Assembly: GCA_029879555.1 (NCBI GenBank)
Contig: JAOUQB010000073.1
Coordinates: 1 to 8,903, forward strand
Source of the DNA: Nitrospirota bacterium
GTDB lineage: Bacteria; Nitrospirota; Nitrospiria; Nitrospirales; UBA8639
Direction: 5' to 3'
DNA: 8,903 nucleotides
Shown here: piece by piece, positions 1 to 5,755 of the stretch
Numbering within the stretch: position 1 is the first letter of the stretch
How the letters are laid out: each line of letters begins with the position of its first letter
Position numbers and translations under genes: made by a program
Notes under the pieces: generated by a model
Told to the model about the DNA's origin: nothing
The model's database searches: none
Seen by the model: only the letters and a program-made list of their open reading frames with translations

Positions 1-106
1 CTTCGATAATCCACAAGGCTTCACGCCTGGCGTTGGCTATGCCCGCTTGGTTCAACAGGTCGACAGCGTCACGATATAATTGAAAAGAAGACAGGGATGA
101 GGGCAT
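1..106 (-). CDS. prmC: PrmC, release factor glutamine methyltransferase (N-terminal fragment)
   Basis: Only the first 35 codons are in the window; the gene runs off the left edge. The start is an ATG at 106-104, with GGAGG at 116-112 five bases upstream, a good ribosome binding site. The visible protein begins MPSSLSSFQLYRDAVDLLNQ and continues with AGIANARREALWIIE. This matches the N-terminal helical domain of PrmC/HemK enzymes, whose usual pattern is a leucine pair, AGI, then ARREA and a hydrophobic patch. The family methylates the glutamine of the GGQ motif in RF1 and RF2 using S-adenosylmethionine. The catalytic NPPY motif lies outside the window, so activity cannot be judged. It follows prfA by 70 bases on the same strand. 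That prfA-prmC order is very common in bacteria and puts the enzyme beside its substrate gene. Confidence 0.85.
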   Translation of the reverse strand, partial: MPSSLSSFQLYRDAVDLLNQAGIANARREALWIIE

Positions 107-176
107 CGTGGCCTCCAATAGAACATGGGCCAAAAACACGGCACGACAACAATCAGGGAATGGTTATTGGAAAGAT

Positions 177-1256
177 TTATTGAGCCTTGAGAGCCGTGAC
201 CAAATCATCCAGATCGCCTTCCATGACGCGATCCAATTTATGCAAGGTCAACCCAACGCGATGATCGGTCACACGATTTTGCGGGAAATTATAGGTGCGG
301 ACTTTTTCGCTACGCTCTCCGGTCCCAACTTGAGACCGCCGCTGTTGAGCAATGGAGGCCTCCTGCTTTTCACGCTCGGCATCACCGATTCGTGTCCGCA
401 GCGTTCTCATGGCTTTCGTCCGATTTTTGAGTTGGGACCGCTCATCCTGGCAGGTCACGACCACTCCGGTGGGAATATGGGTAATCCGAACCGCAGAATA
501 CGTCGTATTCACACTCTGCCCGCCGGCCCCTGAAGAACAATACGTATCGATTCGTAAATCCTTGGGATCGATCTGCACCTCCACCTCTTCCACTTCCGGC
601 ATCACCGCGACCGTGGCCGTTGAGGTGTGGATACGTCCATTGGCTTCAGTCGCCGGAACACGCTGAACCCGATGCACTCCACTTTCATACTTAAAAAATC
701 CAAATGCCCCCTTGCCCTCAACCAACAACACGGCTTCCTTGATTCCACCAATACCCGTTTCGTGAGATTCAATTAATTCCGTCCGTAACCCCTTCGATTC
801 AGCAAATTTGAGATACATGCGGAGCAGATCTCCGGCAAACAACGCCGCTTCACCGCCTCCGGTTCCAGCACGAATTTCAATGAAGGAATTTTTATTATTC
901 CCTTCGTCTTCAGGACACAACAACTCAACCACTTGAGTCTCTAAAGATTGACGACGAGCCTCCAAGCTCTCCAACTCTTCACTGGCCATCCGCCGCATAT
1001 CAGGGTCAAGCTGTGAATCCTCCATCATGACTTGTGATTCGGAAATTTCTTCAAGCACTCGCCGGTACTCACCAAACATACTGGCAATCGGCTCCAGCTC
1101 TGCCCGTTCTTTATTCAGTGAAACCAGGAGAGCCGATTGCGCCAACACAGCCGGATCCGTCAACTGATCGTTGAGCGTATCGTATTTATTCGCAATGGCC
1201 TCCCAGCGACTCAAGAGGCCACCCTCACGTAATTCTGCTTTGGTCAGATTCGCCAT
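177..1256 (-). CDS. prfA: Peptide chain release factor 1 (RF1)
   Basis: Cytoplasmic class I release factor that reads UAA and UAG and triggers hydrolysis of peptidyl-tRNA. With the chosen start it has 359 residues, normal for RF1. The codon-recognition PxT motif is PAT at about residues 201-203 (RVPATEANGRIHTST), which separates it from RF2 with SPF. The catalytic GGQ is at about 245-247 (SSGAGGQSVNTTYSA). The RF1-typical QDERSQLKN and TYNFPQNRVTDHR stretches follow. The chosen start is ATG 1256-1254 (MANLTKAELREGG), because the next 35 upstream codons are open but rich in Phe, Leu and Cys, unlike RF1. That ATG has only a weak GTGGTG-like binding site, so the start is not certain; the open frame reaches an ATG at 1361. 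One deviation is a third glycine in RAGTGGGEAALF, where E. coli RF1 has aspartate. The gene lies between rpmE and prmC, probably in one transcript. Confidence 0.96.
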   Translation of the reverse strand: MANLTKAELREGGLLSRWEAIANKYDTLNDQLTDPAVLAQSALLVSLNKERAELEPIASMFGEYRRVLEEISESQVMMEDSQLDPDMRRMASEELESLEARRQSLETQVVELLCPEDEGNNKNSFIEIRAGTGGGEAALFAGDLLRMYLKFAESKGLRTELIESHETGIGGIKEAVLLVEGKGAFGFFKYESGVHRVQRVPATEANGRIHTSTATVAVMPEVEEVEVQIDPKDLRIDTYCSSGAGGQSVNTTYSAVRITHIPTGVVVTCQDERSQLKNRTKAMRTLRTRIGDAEREKQEASIAQQRRSQVGTGERSEKVRTYNFPQNRVTDHRVGLTLHKLDRVMEGDLDDLVTALKAQ

Positions 1257-1448
1257 ACACGCACCACATGTGAACGATAAGAGTTCGAAACAGCCTTCCC
1301 CCAGAAACCGTCTGTTGAGATAAAGAGCGAATGCAACGAAAAATTGCCCAAGAAGGGTCATGCAGCCGACAGGGTATACTCAATACCTGCATTGGCTGGA
1401 TGAGATGACTACGTCATGAGGGAGGACAACTGAGAGCGGAAAATTCGA
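1257..1448 (-). other. rpmE-prfA spacer with two short inverted repeats
   Basis: This 192-base spacer sits between two probably co-transcribed genes. It holds two small perfect inverted repeats: GGTAT-ACTCA-ATACC at 1373-1387 and ATGAC-TAC-GTCAT at 1405-1417. Neither is followed by a run of T on the minus strand, so they do not look like intrinsic terminators. They could be small RNA hairpins or protein sites, or chance. The part left of 1361 is open in the prfA frame and could in principle encode an N-terminal extension. I see no separate gene here. Confidence 0.35.
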
Positions 1449-1679
1449 TTAGGCTTTAGCCTTAGCTTTCGTCGTCGTTGTTTTCTTGGAATATTTTTTA
1501 TTAAAGCGTTCCACCCGTCCCTCAGCATCCACAATTTTTTGCGTGCCGGTAAAGAAGGGATGACAACTTGAGCAAATATCGACTTTCAAATCTCCCACGG
1601 TGGTCCGTGTTTGATAAGACATGCCACAGGCACAACTCACGTTCGCAAATTCATATGTTGGATGGATTCCCTTTTTCAT
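1449..1679 (-). CDS. rpmE: 50S ribosomal protein L31, zinc-binding type
   Basis: Small protein of the large ribosomal subunit, 76 residues, beginning [19 protein letters not shown]. The N-terminal KKGIHPTY signature is diagnostic of L31. Cysteines at residues 16, 18, 36 and 39 (CAC and CSSC) make the four-cysteine zinc site of the zinc-containing (C+) form, followed by the typical HPFFTGTQK. In many bacteria this form is replaced by a cysteine-free paralogue when zinc is scarce; no such paralogue is in the window. The start ATG at 1679-1677 is preceded by AAGGAG at the usual distance (AAGGAGAAAGCATG). An ATG-free extension further upstream would use a non-standard start and is less likely. 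The C-terminus carries a low-complexity basic tail, [12 protein letters not shown]. It lies 77 bases after rho and 192 bases before prfA, all on the same strand. Confidence 0.96.
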   Translation of the reverse strand: MKKGIHPTYEFANVSCACGMSYQTRTTVGDLKVDICSSCHPFFTGTQKIVDAEGRVERFNKKYSKKTTTTKAKAKA

Positions 1680-1756
1680 GCTTTCTCCTTCGCCAGACCG
1701 GACCAAATATTTCTTGAGGAATATAATCTCTCTCGCAAATGTTTGTCTATTGTGAA

Positions 1757-3007
1757 TTATCGATTCATGGATTGCAAGAACTCATTATTATCTTTCGTGC
1801 CCCCGATCTTATCCATGAGAAATTCCATGGCTTCCATTGTCCCAAGCGGGCTTAACACCTTTCGAAGGATCCACATTTTGTTCAGGCGGTCACGATCAAC
1901 CAGCAATTCCTCTTTCCTGGTGCCCGATTGGCTGATATCAATGGCCGGGAAGAGCCGTTTATCGGCTAACCGCCGATCCAAATGCACTTCCATATTGCCC
2001 GTTCCCTTGAATTCTTCAAAAATGACATCATCCATTCGACTGCCGGTATCAACCAGGGCAGTGGCGAGAATCGTCAAACTCCCTCCAAATTCTATATTAC
2101 GAGCAGCCCCAAAAAACCGTTTGGGCCGTTGCAAGGCATTGGAATCCAACCCACCGGACAGGACTTTCCCACTTGGAGGTGAGATCGTATTGTAGGCCCG
2201 AGCCAACCGGGTCACACTATCTAACAAAATGACCACATCTCGTTTATGCTCAACGAGCCGCTTTGCTTTTTCCATGACAATTTCGGCAACCTGCGCATGC
2301 CGTTGTGGAGGTTCGTCAAAGGTTGAACTAATCACCTCGGCAGCTTTGACCTGCCGCTGCCAATCGGTGACCTCTTCTGGCCGCTCATCAATCAGCAACA
2401 CAATGAGAATAATTTCAGGATGATTGGCAATAATGGCTCGAGCCACGGCCTGAAGTAACATCGTCTTCCCCGTTCTGGGGGCGGCCACAATGAGGCCCCG
2501 CTGACCTTTACCGATAGGGGTCGTTAACTCCATCACGCGGGTACAATATTCTTCTCGGTCAAATTCCAGATTAATCCGTTCTTCCGCATAGAGCGGCGTC
2601 AGGTTATCAAACAGAATTTTATCGCGTTGAACTTCCGGCTCATCATAGTTAATTTTTTCGACCTTTAAGAGCGCAAAATACCGTTCCCCATCCTTGGGAG
2701 GACGAATCTGGCCAGAGACAATATCCCCGGTCCTCAGATTAAACCGTCGAATTTGCGAGGGGGAAATATAAATATCATCAGGCCCCGGCAAGTAGTTTGA
2801 GTCTGGTGCCCGAAGAAAACCAAACCCATCAGACAGCGTCTCTAAGACGCCTTCGCCGAATATGACACCATTTTTATCACTTTGGCCCTGTAGAATGGAG
2901 AAAATCAGCTCTTGTTTGCGCAAATTTGGCGCGCCATCAATCTTGAGGCCTCGGGCTAATTCGTTCAACTCTCCAATTGACTTCTGCTTCAGTTCGGCAA
3001 GATGCAT
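1757..3007 (-). CDS. rho: Transcription termination factor Rho
   Basis: Hexameric RNA-dependent ATPase that loads on C-rich nascent RNA and terminates transcription. The 416 residues are close to E. coli Rho (419), and nearly every block can be recognised. The N-terminal helical domain (1-45) contains [10 protein letters not shown]. The cold-shock-like RNA-binding domain carries the RNP1 motif [10 protein letters not shown] (61-70), then [21 protein letters not shown] (75-95). Walker A is AAPRTGKT (175-182). [15 protein letters not shown] (204-218) follows, and Walker B is VVILLD (258-263). The Q-loop region is about 276-286, and SGTRKEELL (361-369) holds the arginine finger. The P-loop differs mildly from the E. 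coli APPKAGKT. The start ATG at 3007-3005 has GGAG seven bases upstream, and [10 protein letters not shown] aligns with the E. coli N-terminus. It appears to be the first gene of rho-rpmE-prfA-prmC. Confidence 0.98.
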   Translation of the reverse strand: MHLAELKQKSIGELNELARGLKIDGAPNLRKQELIFSILQGQSDKNGVIFGEGVLETLSDGFGFLRAPDSNYLPGPDDIYISPSQIRRFNLRTGDIVSGQIRPPKDGERYFALLKVEKINYDEPEVQRDKILFDNLTPLYAEERINLEFDREEYCTRVMELTTPIGKGQRGLIVAAPRTGKTMLLQAVARAIIANHPEIILIVLLIDERPEEVTDWQRQVKAAEVISSTFDEPPQRHAQVAEIVMEKAKRLVEHKRDVVILLDSVTRLARAYNTISPPSGKVLSGGLDSNALQRPKRFFGAARNIEFGGSLTILATALVDTGSRMDDVIFEEFKGTGNMEVHLDRRLADKRLFPAIDISQSGTRKEELLVDRDRLNKMWILRKVLSPLGTMEAMEFLMDKIGGTKDNNEFLQSMNR

Positions 3008-3040
3008 AAGATTACTCCATTGGTTGGCCGGAAGGATTTC

Positions 3041-3090
3041 CTAGGGACTGCGAGTAGGAAAAATGTTGGAAAGGGTACATATGTGGAAGT
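3041..3090 (-). promoter_or_regulatory. C-rich, G-poor rho leader (candidate Rho loading site)
   Basis: Read on the minus (transcript) strand, these 50 bases contain 18 C and only 4 G, immediately upstream of the rho ribosome binding site. Such a C-over-G stretch with little structure is what Rho binds. In E. coli and other bacteria rho is autoregulated by premature termination in its leader. The composition is counted directly from the sequence; the regulatory role is inferred. Confidence 0.4.
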
Positions 3091-3336
3091 TCATCACCGG
3101 GTTAAGGTTGCACATTTTTTTGAATGTCCTGTCAGGGCAGGACGGAACGCTCGTCGACACTCATGATATTTCTACTGAAATGATGACGTTCGGGAAAAAT
3201 GTTCAGGGCGAATGAGGAACCACTCTTGTCTACAGCAGCTGTGATGTCCTATCTACGATTTGGGTTAAAACTAAAAATTCCGGGAAGTTAATTAGGCAGA
3301 TAACGATTTTTCAATTATTGGGTAGGGCGTGATACC

Positions 3337-3366
3337 TATGTATCTCACACTCGAATACCTTGTCAA
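3337..3366 (-). promoter_or_regulatory. Possible sigma70-type promoter for rho
   Basis: On the minus strand a perfect TTGACA (3366-3361) is followed after 18 bases by TACATA (3342-3337), or after 17 by ATACAT. The -35 box is ideal but the -10 box is poor. It would give a leader of about 320 bases. An inverted repeat, GATAC-CTAT-GTATC (3331-3344), overlaps the putative -10 and could be an operator. This is a weak call. Confidence 0.22.
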
Positions 3367-3513
3367 TAGTTTCCTTATCGGACCCGGGCAGAAAAAGCTT
3401 AAGCCTAGAGAAATTGTCACTGGTTTTATCAGAAGGGCAGAAGGTTGGCACCATTCTGTTTAGTATGGTAAACCATCCCTATCCTAATTGAAAGCTCACC
3501 GGAGGATTTTTTC

Positions 3514-3930
3514 ATGTCCGATTCAGGATTTCCATTTTCCAGTGAACGGATTTTCACTCTTTCAGAAGCCAATGCGCTCGTCCCTGAGCTGGAACAACAT
3601 TGGACGTCGATTAAACAAGGCCGCCAAATTTTGATCGACACCCGCGATGAAGTCAAAAGGGCCAGCGAAAACGCAGCAGTCGGTGGCGGAACTGTTGTAG
3701 GTGTTAAATATATCAAAGGGTTACAGGATATTAATGGAAGCCTGCACGCCATTCAGGAAATGGGCGTGGTCATCAAAGATGTCGAAATCGGCCTTTGCGA
3801 CTTTCCATTCATGTACAACGATAAACTGGTGTTTTTATGTTGGAAATCTGGAGAAGCCACGGTTGGATGGTGGCACGATATCGATAGCGGATATTCCAAC
3901 CGCCAACCCATCGACCAACCCGAGCCCTAA
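3514..3930 (+). CDS. DUF2203 family protein
   Basis: Conserved protein of unknown function, 138 residues, without a signal peptide or membrane segment, so probably cytoplasmic. It matches the DUF2203 pattern throughout. IFTLSEANALVPEL (13-26) is followed by a charged, probably helical stretch. Then come GVVIKDVEIGLCDFP (84-98), LCWKSGE (108-114) and WWHDIDSGYSNRQPI (119-133). The family typically has the order EAN-LP-L, G-VKD-E-GL-DFP, LCW--GE and WH--D-G---RQP, all kept here. No catalytic residues are established for the family. The start ATG has GGAGG eight bases upstream, and the frame starts just before the conserved core. The next gene (YciI-like) lies 93 bases downstream on the same strand, so the two may share a transcript. 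The gene is divergent from rho. Confidence 0.88.
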   Translation: MSDSGFPFSSERIFTLSEANALVPELEQHWTSIKQGRQILIDTRDEVKRASENAAVGGGTVVGVKYIKGLQDINGSLHAIQEMGVVIKDVEIGLCDFPFMYNDKLVFLCWKSGEATVGWWHDIDSGYSNRQPIDQPEP

Positions 3931-4023
3931 CCTACGCCACGCTTCGCGCTGCCTTCATCTATCTTTTTCAAGACATCATGGGCTTGTCCCCCATTACATG
4001 ATACCCACAAGAGAAAGAGGCCA

Positions 4024-4305
4024 ATGAAATTTGTCATTTTGGGGAAAGACGGGCCGGAGGGAGCTGTCAAACGACCATTGCATCGCGAGGCCCACCTTCA
4101 ACGTCTTGAGCAATGGGCACAACAGGGGAAAGTGATTTTGGCTGGGCCCTTAACCGATAAGTCTGGAAGCCTCATCGTGGTAGAGGCAAATTCTTTGGAA
4201 GAGGTGCAGACCTTTGCCAATGAAGATCCCTACATGATTCATGGAGTATTCCAGGAAGTCACGGTTCATCCCTTCATGCAAGTCTTTCCTCGTGAATCGG
4301 CTTAA
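4024..4305 (+). CDS. YciI family protein (YCII-related domain)
   Basis: Small cytoplasmic protein of 93 residues with a dimeric ferredoxin-like fold expected from the family. The pattern is typical. An N-terminal strand, KFVILGKDGPEG, comes first, then RPLHREAHLQRL (17-28) with the family's conserved histidine, most likely His24. GKVILAGPL (35-43) follows, then SLIVVEANSLEEVQTF and NEDPYMIHGVF (67-76) with the conserved Asp-Pro-Tyr. The His/Asp arrangement suggests an enzyme active site. Most family members have no assigned reaction, though a few act in chloroaromatic or muconolactone-type chemistry, so I give no substrate. The start is supported by a purine-rich AAGAGG just upstream, closer than usual (three bases). 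Downstream it converges on the EVE-domain gene; the 96-base gap holds an AT-rich palindrome but no clear terminator. Confidence 0.9.
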   Translation: MKFVILGKDGPEGAVKRPLHREAHLQRLEQWAQQGKVILAGPLTDKSGSLIVVEANSLEEVQTFANEDPYMIHGVFQEVTVHPFMQVFPRESA

Positions 4306-4401
4306 AAAATATTTTTAAATCCAAGACACCCTCGTTCATCATTACGCAATAGACGAGAGGCATTCAAAACCCTGAAGAGGAAAAATCTGAACAAGTTCGT
4401 G

Positions 4402-4893
4402 CTAGGCTTTCACACCTCGACCCGGCTTATTTGATGGAACCAGCGAACTGACACATCGCCATTCTTCCGGGCGAACAGGCTGGACCGAAAGACGAGAGCC
4501 CTTTCGAAGAAGCTCCATATGCTCCAAGCCCTTAATGGTTCGCAAATATTCCAAGGCCAAAGGATGCGGGAAGGTTGTGAGCAGTTTGATATCGACGAGA
4601 AACCAACGAGGAGCATCGGAGGTACTTTTGGAATCGAAGTACCGACTGTTGCGATCAAACGCATAGGGATCAGGATAGGCGGCTTTCACCACCTCCACGG
4701 TTCCAACAATTGCTGGAGGGTCGGCGTTGCTATGATAAAAAAACCCTCGATCCCCAACCTTCATTGACTTCAGAAAATTACGGGCTTGATAATTTCGCAC
4801 GCCTTCCCAACACGTGGTTTGACTCGGGGATTTAGCCAAATCTTGGATAGAAAAACTTGTGGGTTCCGATTTCAATAACCAATACTGAGGCAT
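4402..4893 (-). CDS. EVE domain-containing protein
   Basis: Stand-alone EVE domain (PUA-like fold), 163 residues, cytoplasmic. Signatures are YWLLKSEP (4-11), CWEGVRNYQARNFL (28-41), VGDRGFFYHSN (46-56) and a later PRWFLVDIK (95-103). Related proteins, including human THYN1, are thought to bind modified bases in nucleic acids. Some bacterial EVE domains are fused to restriction enzymes, while stand-alone ones like this have no fixed role. The chosen start is ATG 4893-4891, because family members begin M-x-YWL-KSEP and GGAGGG lies just before it. A second in-frame ATG at 4932 would add 13 residues and also has a purine-rich AGGAAGAG before it, so the longer form cannot be excluded. A TATAAT promoter lies upstream. 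The gene is convergent with the YciI-like gene and divergent from the membrane protein gene. Confidence 0.9.
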   Translation of the reverse strand: MPQYWLLKSEPTSFSIQDLAKSPSQTTCWEGVRNYQARNFLKSMKVGDRGFFYHSNADPPAIVGTVEVVKAAYPDPYAFDRNSRYFDSKSTSDAPRWFLVDIKLLTTFPHPLALEYLRTIKGLEHMELLRKGSRLSVQPVRPEEWRCVSSLVPSNKPGRGVKA

Positions 4894-4954
4894 AACCCTC
4901 CGGTATACGCTAAATTGTCGATACCAAATCATCTCTTCCTAGATGAGGCTGGGA

Positions 4955-4984
4955 ATTATAAAGGGTTACAAGGACACAGAACAA
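4955..4984 (-). promoter_or_regulatory. Sigma70-type promoter of the EVE-domain gene
   Basis: On the minus strand, TTGTTC (4984-4979) is followed after 18 bases by a perfect TATAAT (4960-4955). Transcription would start near 4948. That leaves about 55 untranslated bases before the ATG at 4893, or about 16 before the alternative ATG at 4932. The -10 box is strong and the -35 box matches consensus at only its first three positions. Confidence 0.5.
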
Positions 4985-5041
4985 TCTAGTGTTTCAAAAG
5001 AATGAAGCCCGTCTCCCACTTCATATTCGCCCTATGCACCC

Positions 5042-5473
5042 ATGCTCATGATTGATCAATTCATCCAATTCGCCGAATCATGGATTTCCAAAGAAATGTG
5101 GGTCGGCCTGATTGCATTTTCTGTCATCGCCTTTGTAGGTACCCTGATTGCCATTCCAGCCATTCTCATCCGCCTCCCTCCCGACTATTTTCAAAACCAG
5201 CACCATCAACCCTGGTTTGCCAACCATCATCCAGTGGTTCGAACCCTCGGGCTCATCGTCAAAAACCTGGCAGGCATTATTTTTCTCCTGGCAGGGATCG
5301 CGATGTTATTTCTTCCAGGACAAGGCCTCCTGACCATGCTGTTGGGAATTCTCTTTATCGATTTTCCCGGCAAACATCGCTTAGAAAAAAAACTGATTCA
5401 GCATCCCAAAATTCTTCAGGCCATTAATGCATTCCGAGAGAAAGCTGGGAAACCCCCATTCATATTTGAGTAA
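5042..5473 (+). CDS. Small membrane protein resembling the PGPGW family
   Basis: Protein of 143 residues, probably in the inner membrane. There is one hydrophobic segment at about 20-44 (VGLIAFSVIAFVGTLIAIPA) and a longer one at about 69-108 that probably crosses the membrane twice around LPGQGLLTMLLGIL (91-104). This last stretch resembles the PGPGW signature of a family of putative transmembrane proteins, with PGQG in place of PGPG. A basic, soluble tail follows (KHRLEKKLIQHPKILQAINAF). The function is unknown. The start is uncertain: ATG at 5042 and at 5048 both lack a Shine-Dalgarno sequence, and no in-frame start lies upstream before a stop at 5003. It is divergent from the EVE gene. The 102-base palindromic element begins 127 bases after its stop. 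Confidence 0.7.
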   Translation: MLMIDQFIQFAESWISKEMWVGLIAFSVIAFVGTLIAIPAILIRLPPDYFQNQHHQPWFANHHPVVRTLGLIVKNLAGIIFLLAGIAMLFLPGQGLLTMLLGILFIDFPGKHRLEKKLIQHPKILQAINAFREKAGKPPFIFE

Positions 5474-5600
5474 ACCGCAGCCGAGCAATTCTTCCTCCAG
5501 ATTCTCTACAGAAAGTTCCATGGTGAGCCTATTGAATATTTTTCTCACATAGCCCATTCATTCCCTGAACGAAATCTGGATGTAGCTGATGGGAATGGTC

Positions 5601-5702
5601 AAAAAAGTCCGTCCAGCAAGGCCGCAGCCAGGTTGACGCACGGAGCGTACTCACAGTACGTGAGCACGGCAACATGGCGAGAACGCTGCTGGCGGCTTTT
5701 TT
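5601..5702. repeat. Nested long inverted repeat with A6/T6 ends (palindromic element, possible two-way terminator)
   Basis: The outer arms are 5601-5618 and 5687-5702. They pair perfectly over 16 positions (AAAAAAGCCGCCAGCA against TGCTGGCGGCTTTTTT) with two single T bulges in the left arm. The middle arms GCCAGGTTGACG (5627-5638) and CGGCAACATGGC (5667-5678) pair at 10 of 12 positions. The apex is CGTACT-CAC-AGTACG (5646-5660). An alternative apex, CTCAC-AGTAC-GTGAG (5650-5664), excludes the first. GC-rich pairs directly before T6 on the plus strand, and before the equivalent T6 on the minus strand, fit a bidirectional intrinsic terminator. The length and nested design also fit a dispersed REP/MITE-like element. 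I see one copy in this window. Confidence 0.6.
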
Positions 5703-5717
5703 CAACATTCCCCCCGG

Positions 5718-5746
5718 TTTACTCCTCCCAAGTCCATTGATAGGAT
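5718..5746 (+). promoter_or_regulatory. Possible promoter of cstA
   Basis: TTTACT (5718-5723) is followed after exactly 17 bases by TAGGAT (5741-5746), each matching consensus at four of six positions. Transcription would start only about three bases before the cstA ATG, giving a nearly leaderless message. The same AGGA could instead be a distant ribosome binding site, ten bases from the ATG. Both readings are weak. Confidence 0.2.
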
Positions 5747-5755
5747 ATTTTCTTC

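Larger units (their letters stand above)
3008..3513. other. Noncoding region between divergent rho and DUF2203 gene
   Basis: No convincing coding frame is present in these 506 bases. On the minus strand they hold the rho leader, including the C-rich stretch at 3041-3090, a hairpin GTCCTG-TCAGGG-CAGGAC at 3126-3143 without a T run, and a possible promoter near 3337-3366. On the plus strand the last 14 bases carry the GGAGG binding site of the DUF2203 gene. A perfect short palindrome, ATGGT-AA-ACCAT, sits at 3465-3476, about 40 bases before that gene, and could be an operator or chance. I could not pick out a clear plus-strand promoter. Confidence 0.6.

Noticed and set aside
108..533. Plus-strand open frame of 141 codons across the prfA/prmC junction
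   Set aside because: It lies opposite well-identified prfA and prmC and has no family resemblance; it is an antisense shadow.
3126..3143. Hairpin GTCCTG-TCAGGG-CAGGAC in the rho leader, considered as a terminator
   Set aside because: No T run follows it on either strand. It may be a leader hairpin, but I cannot support more than that.
3445..3465. TTGGCAC resembling the -24 box of a sigma54 promoter before the DUF2203 gene
   Set aside because: The required GC at -12 is missing at the proper distance, so it is a chance match.
3008..3513. Possible small gene or RNA gene in the long rho upstream gap
   Set aside because: I found no frame with a ribosome binding site and no tRNA-like or known RNA structure; it is best read as leader and promoter sequence.
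3429..3752. Minus-strand open frame of 107 codons between rho and the DUF2203 gene
   Set aside because: It overlaps the start of the DUF2203 gene on the opposite strand, has no ribosome binding site I can see and no recognisable motifs.
4305..4316. Perfect palindrome AAAAATATTTTT right after the YciI-like gene
   Set aside because: It is only A and T, with no GC-rich stem, so it is unlikely to terminate transcription and may simply reflect AT-rich spacer sequence.
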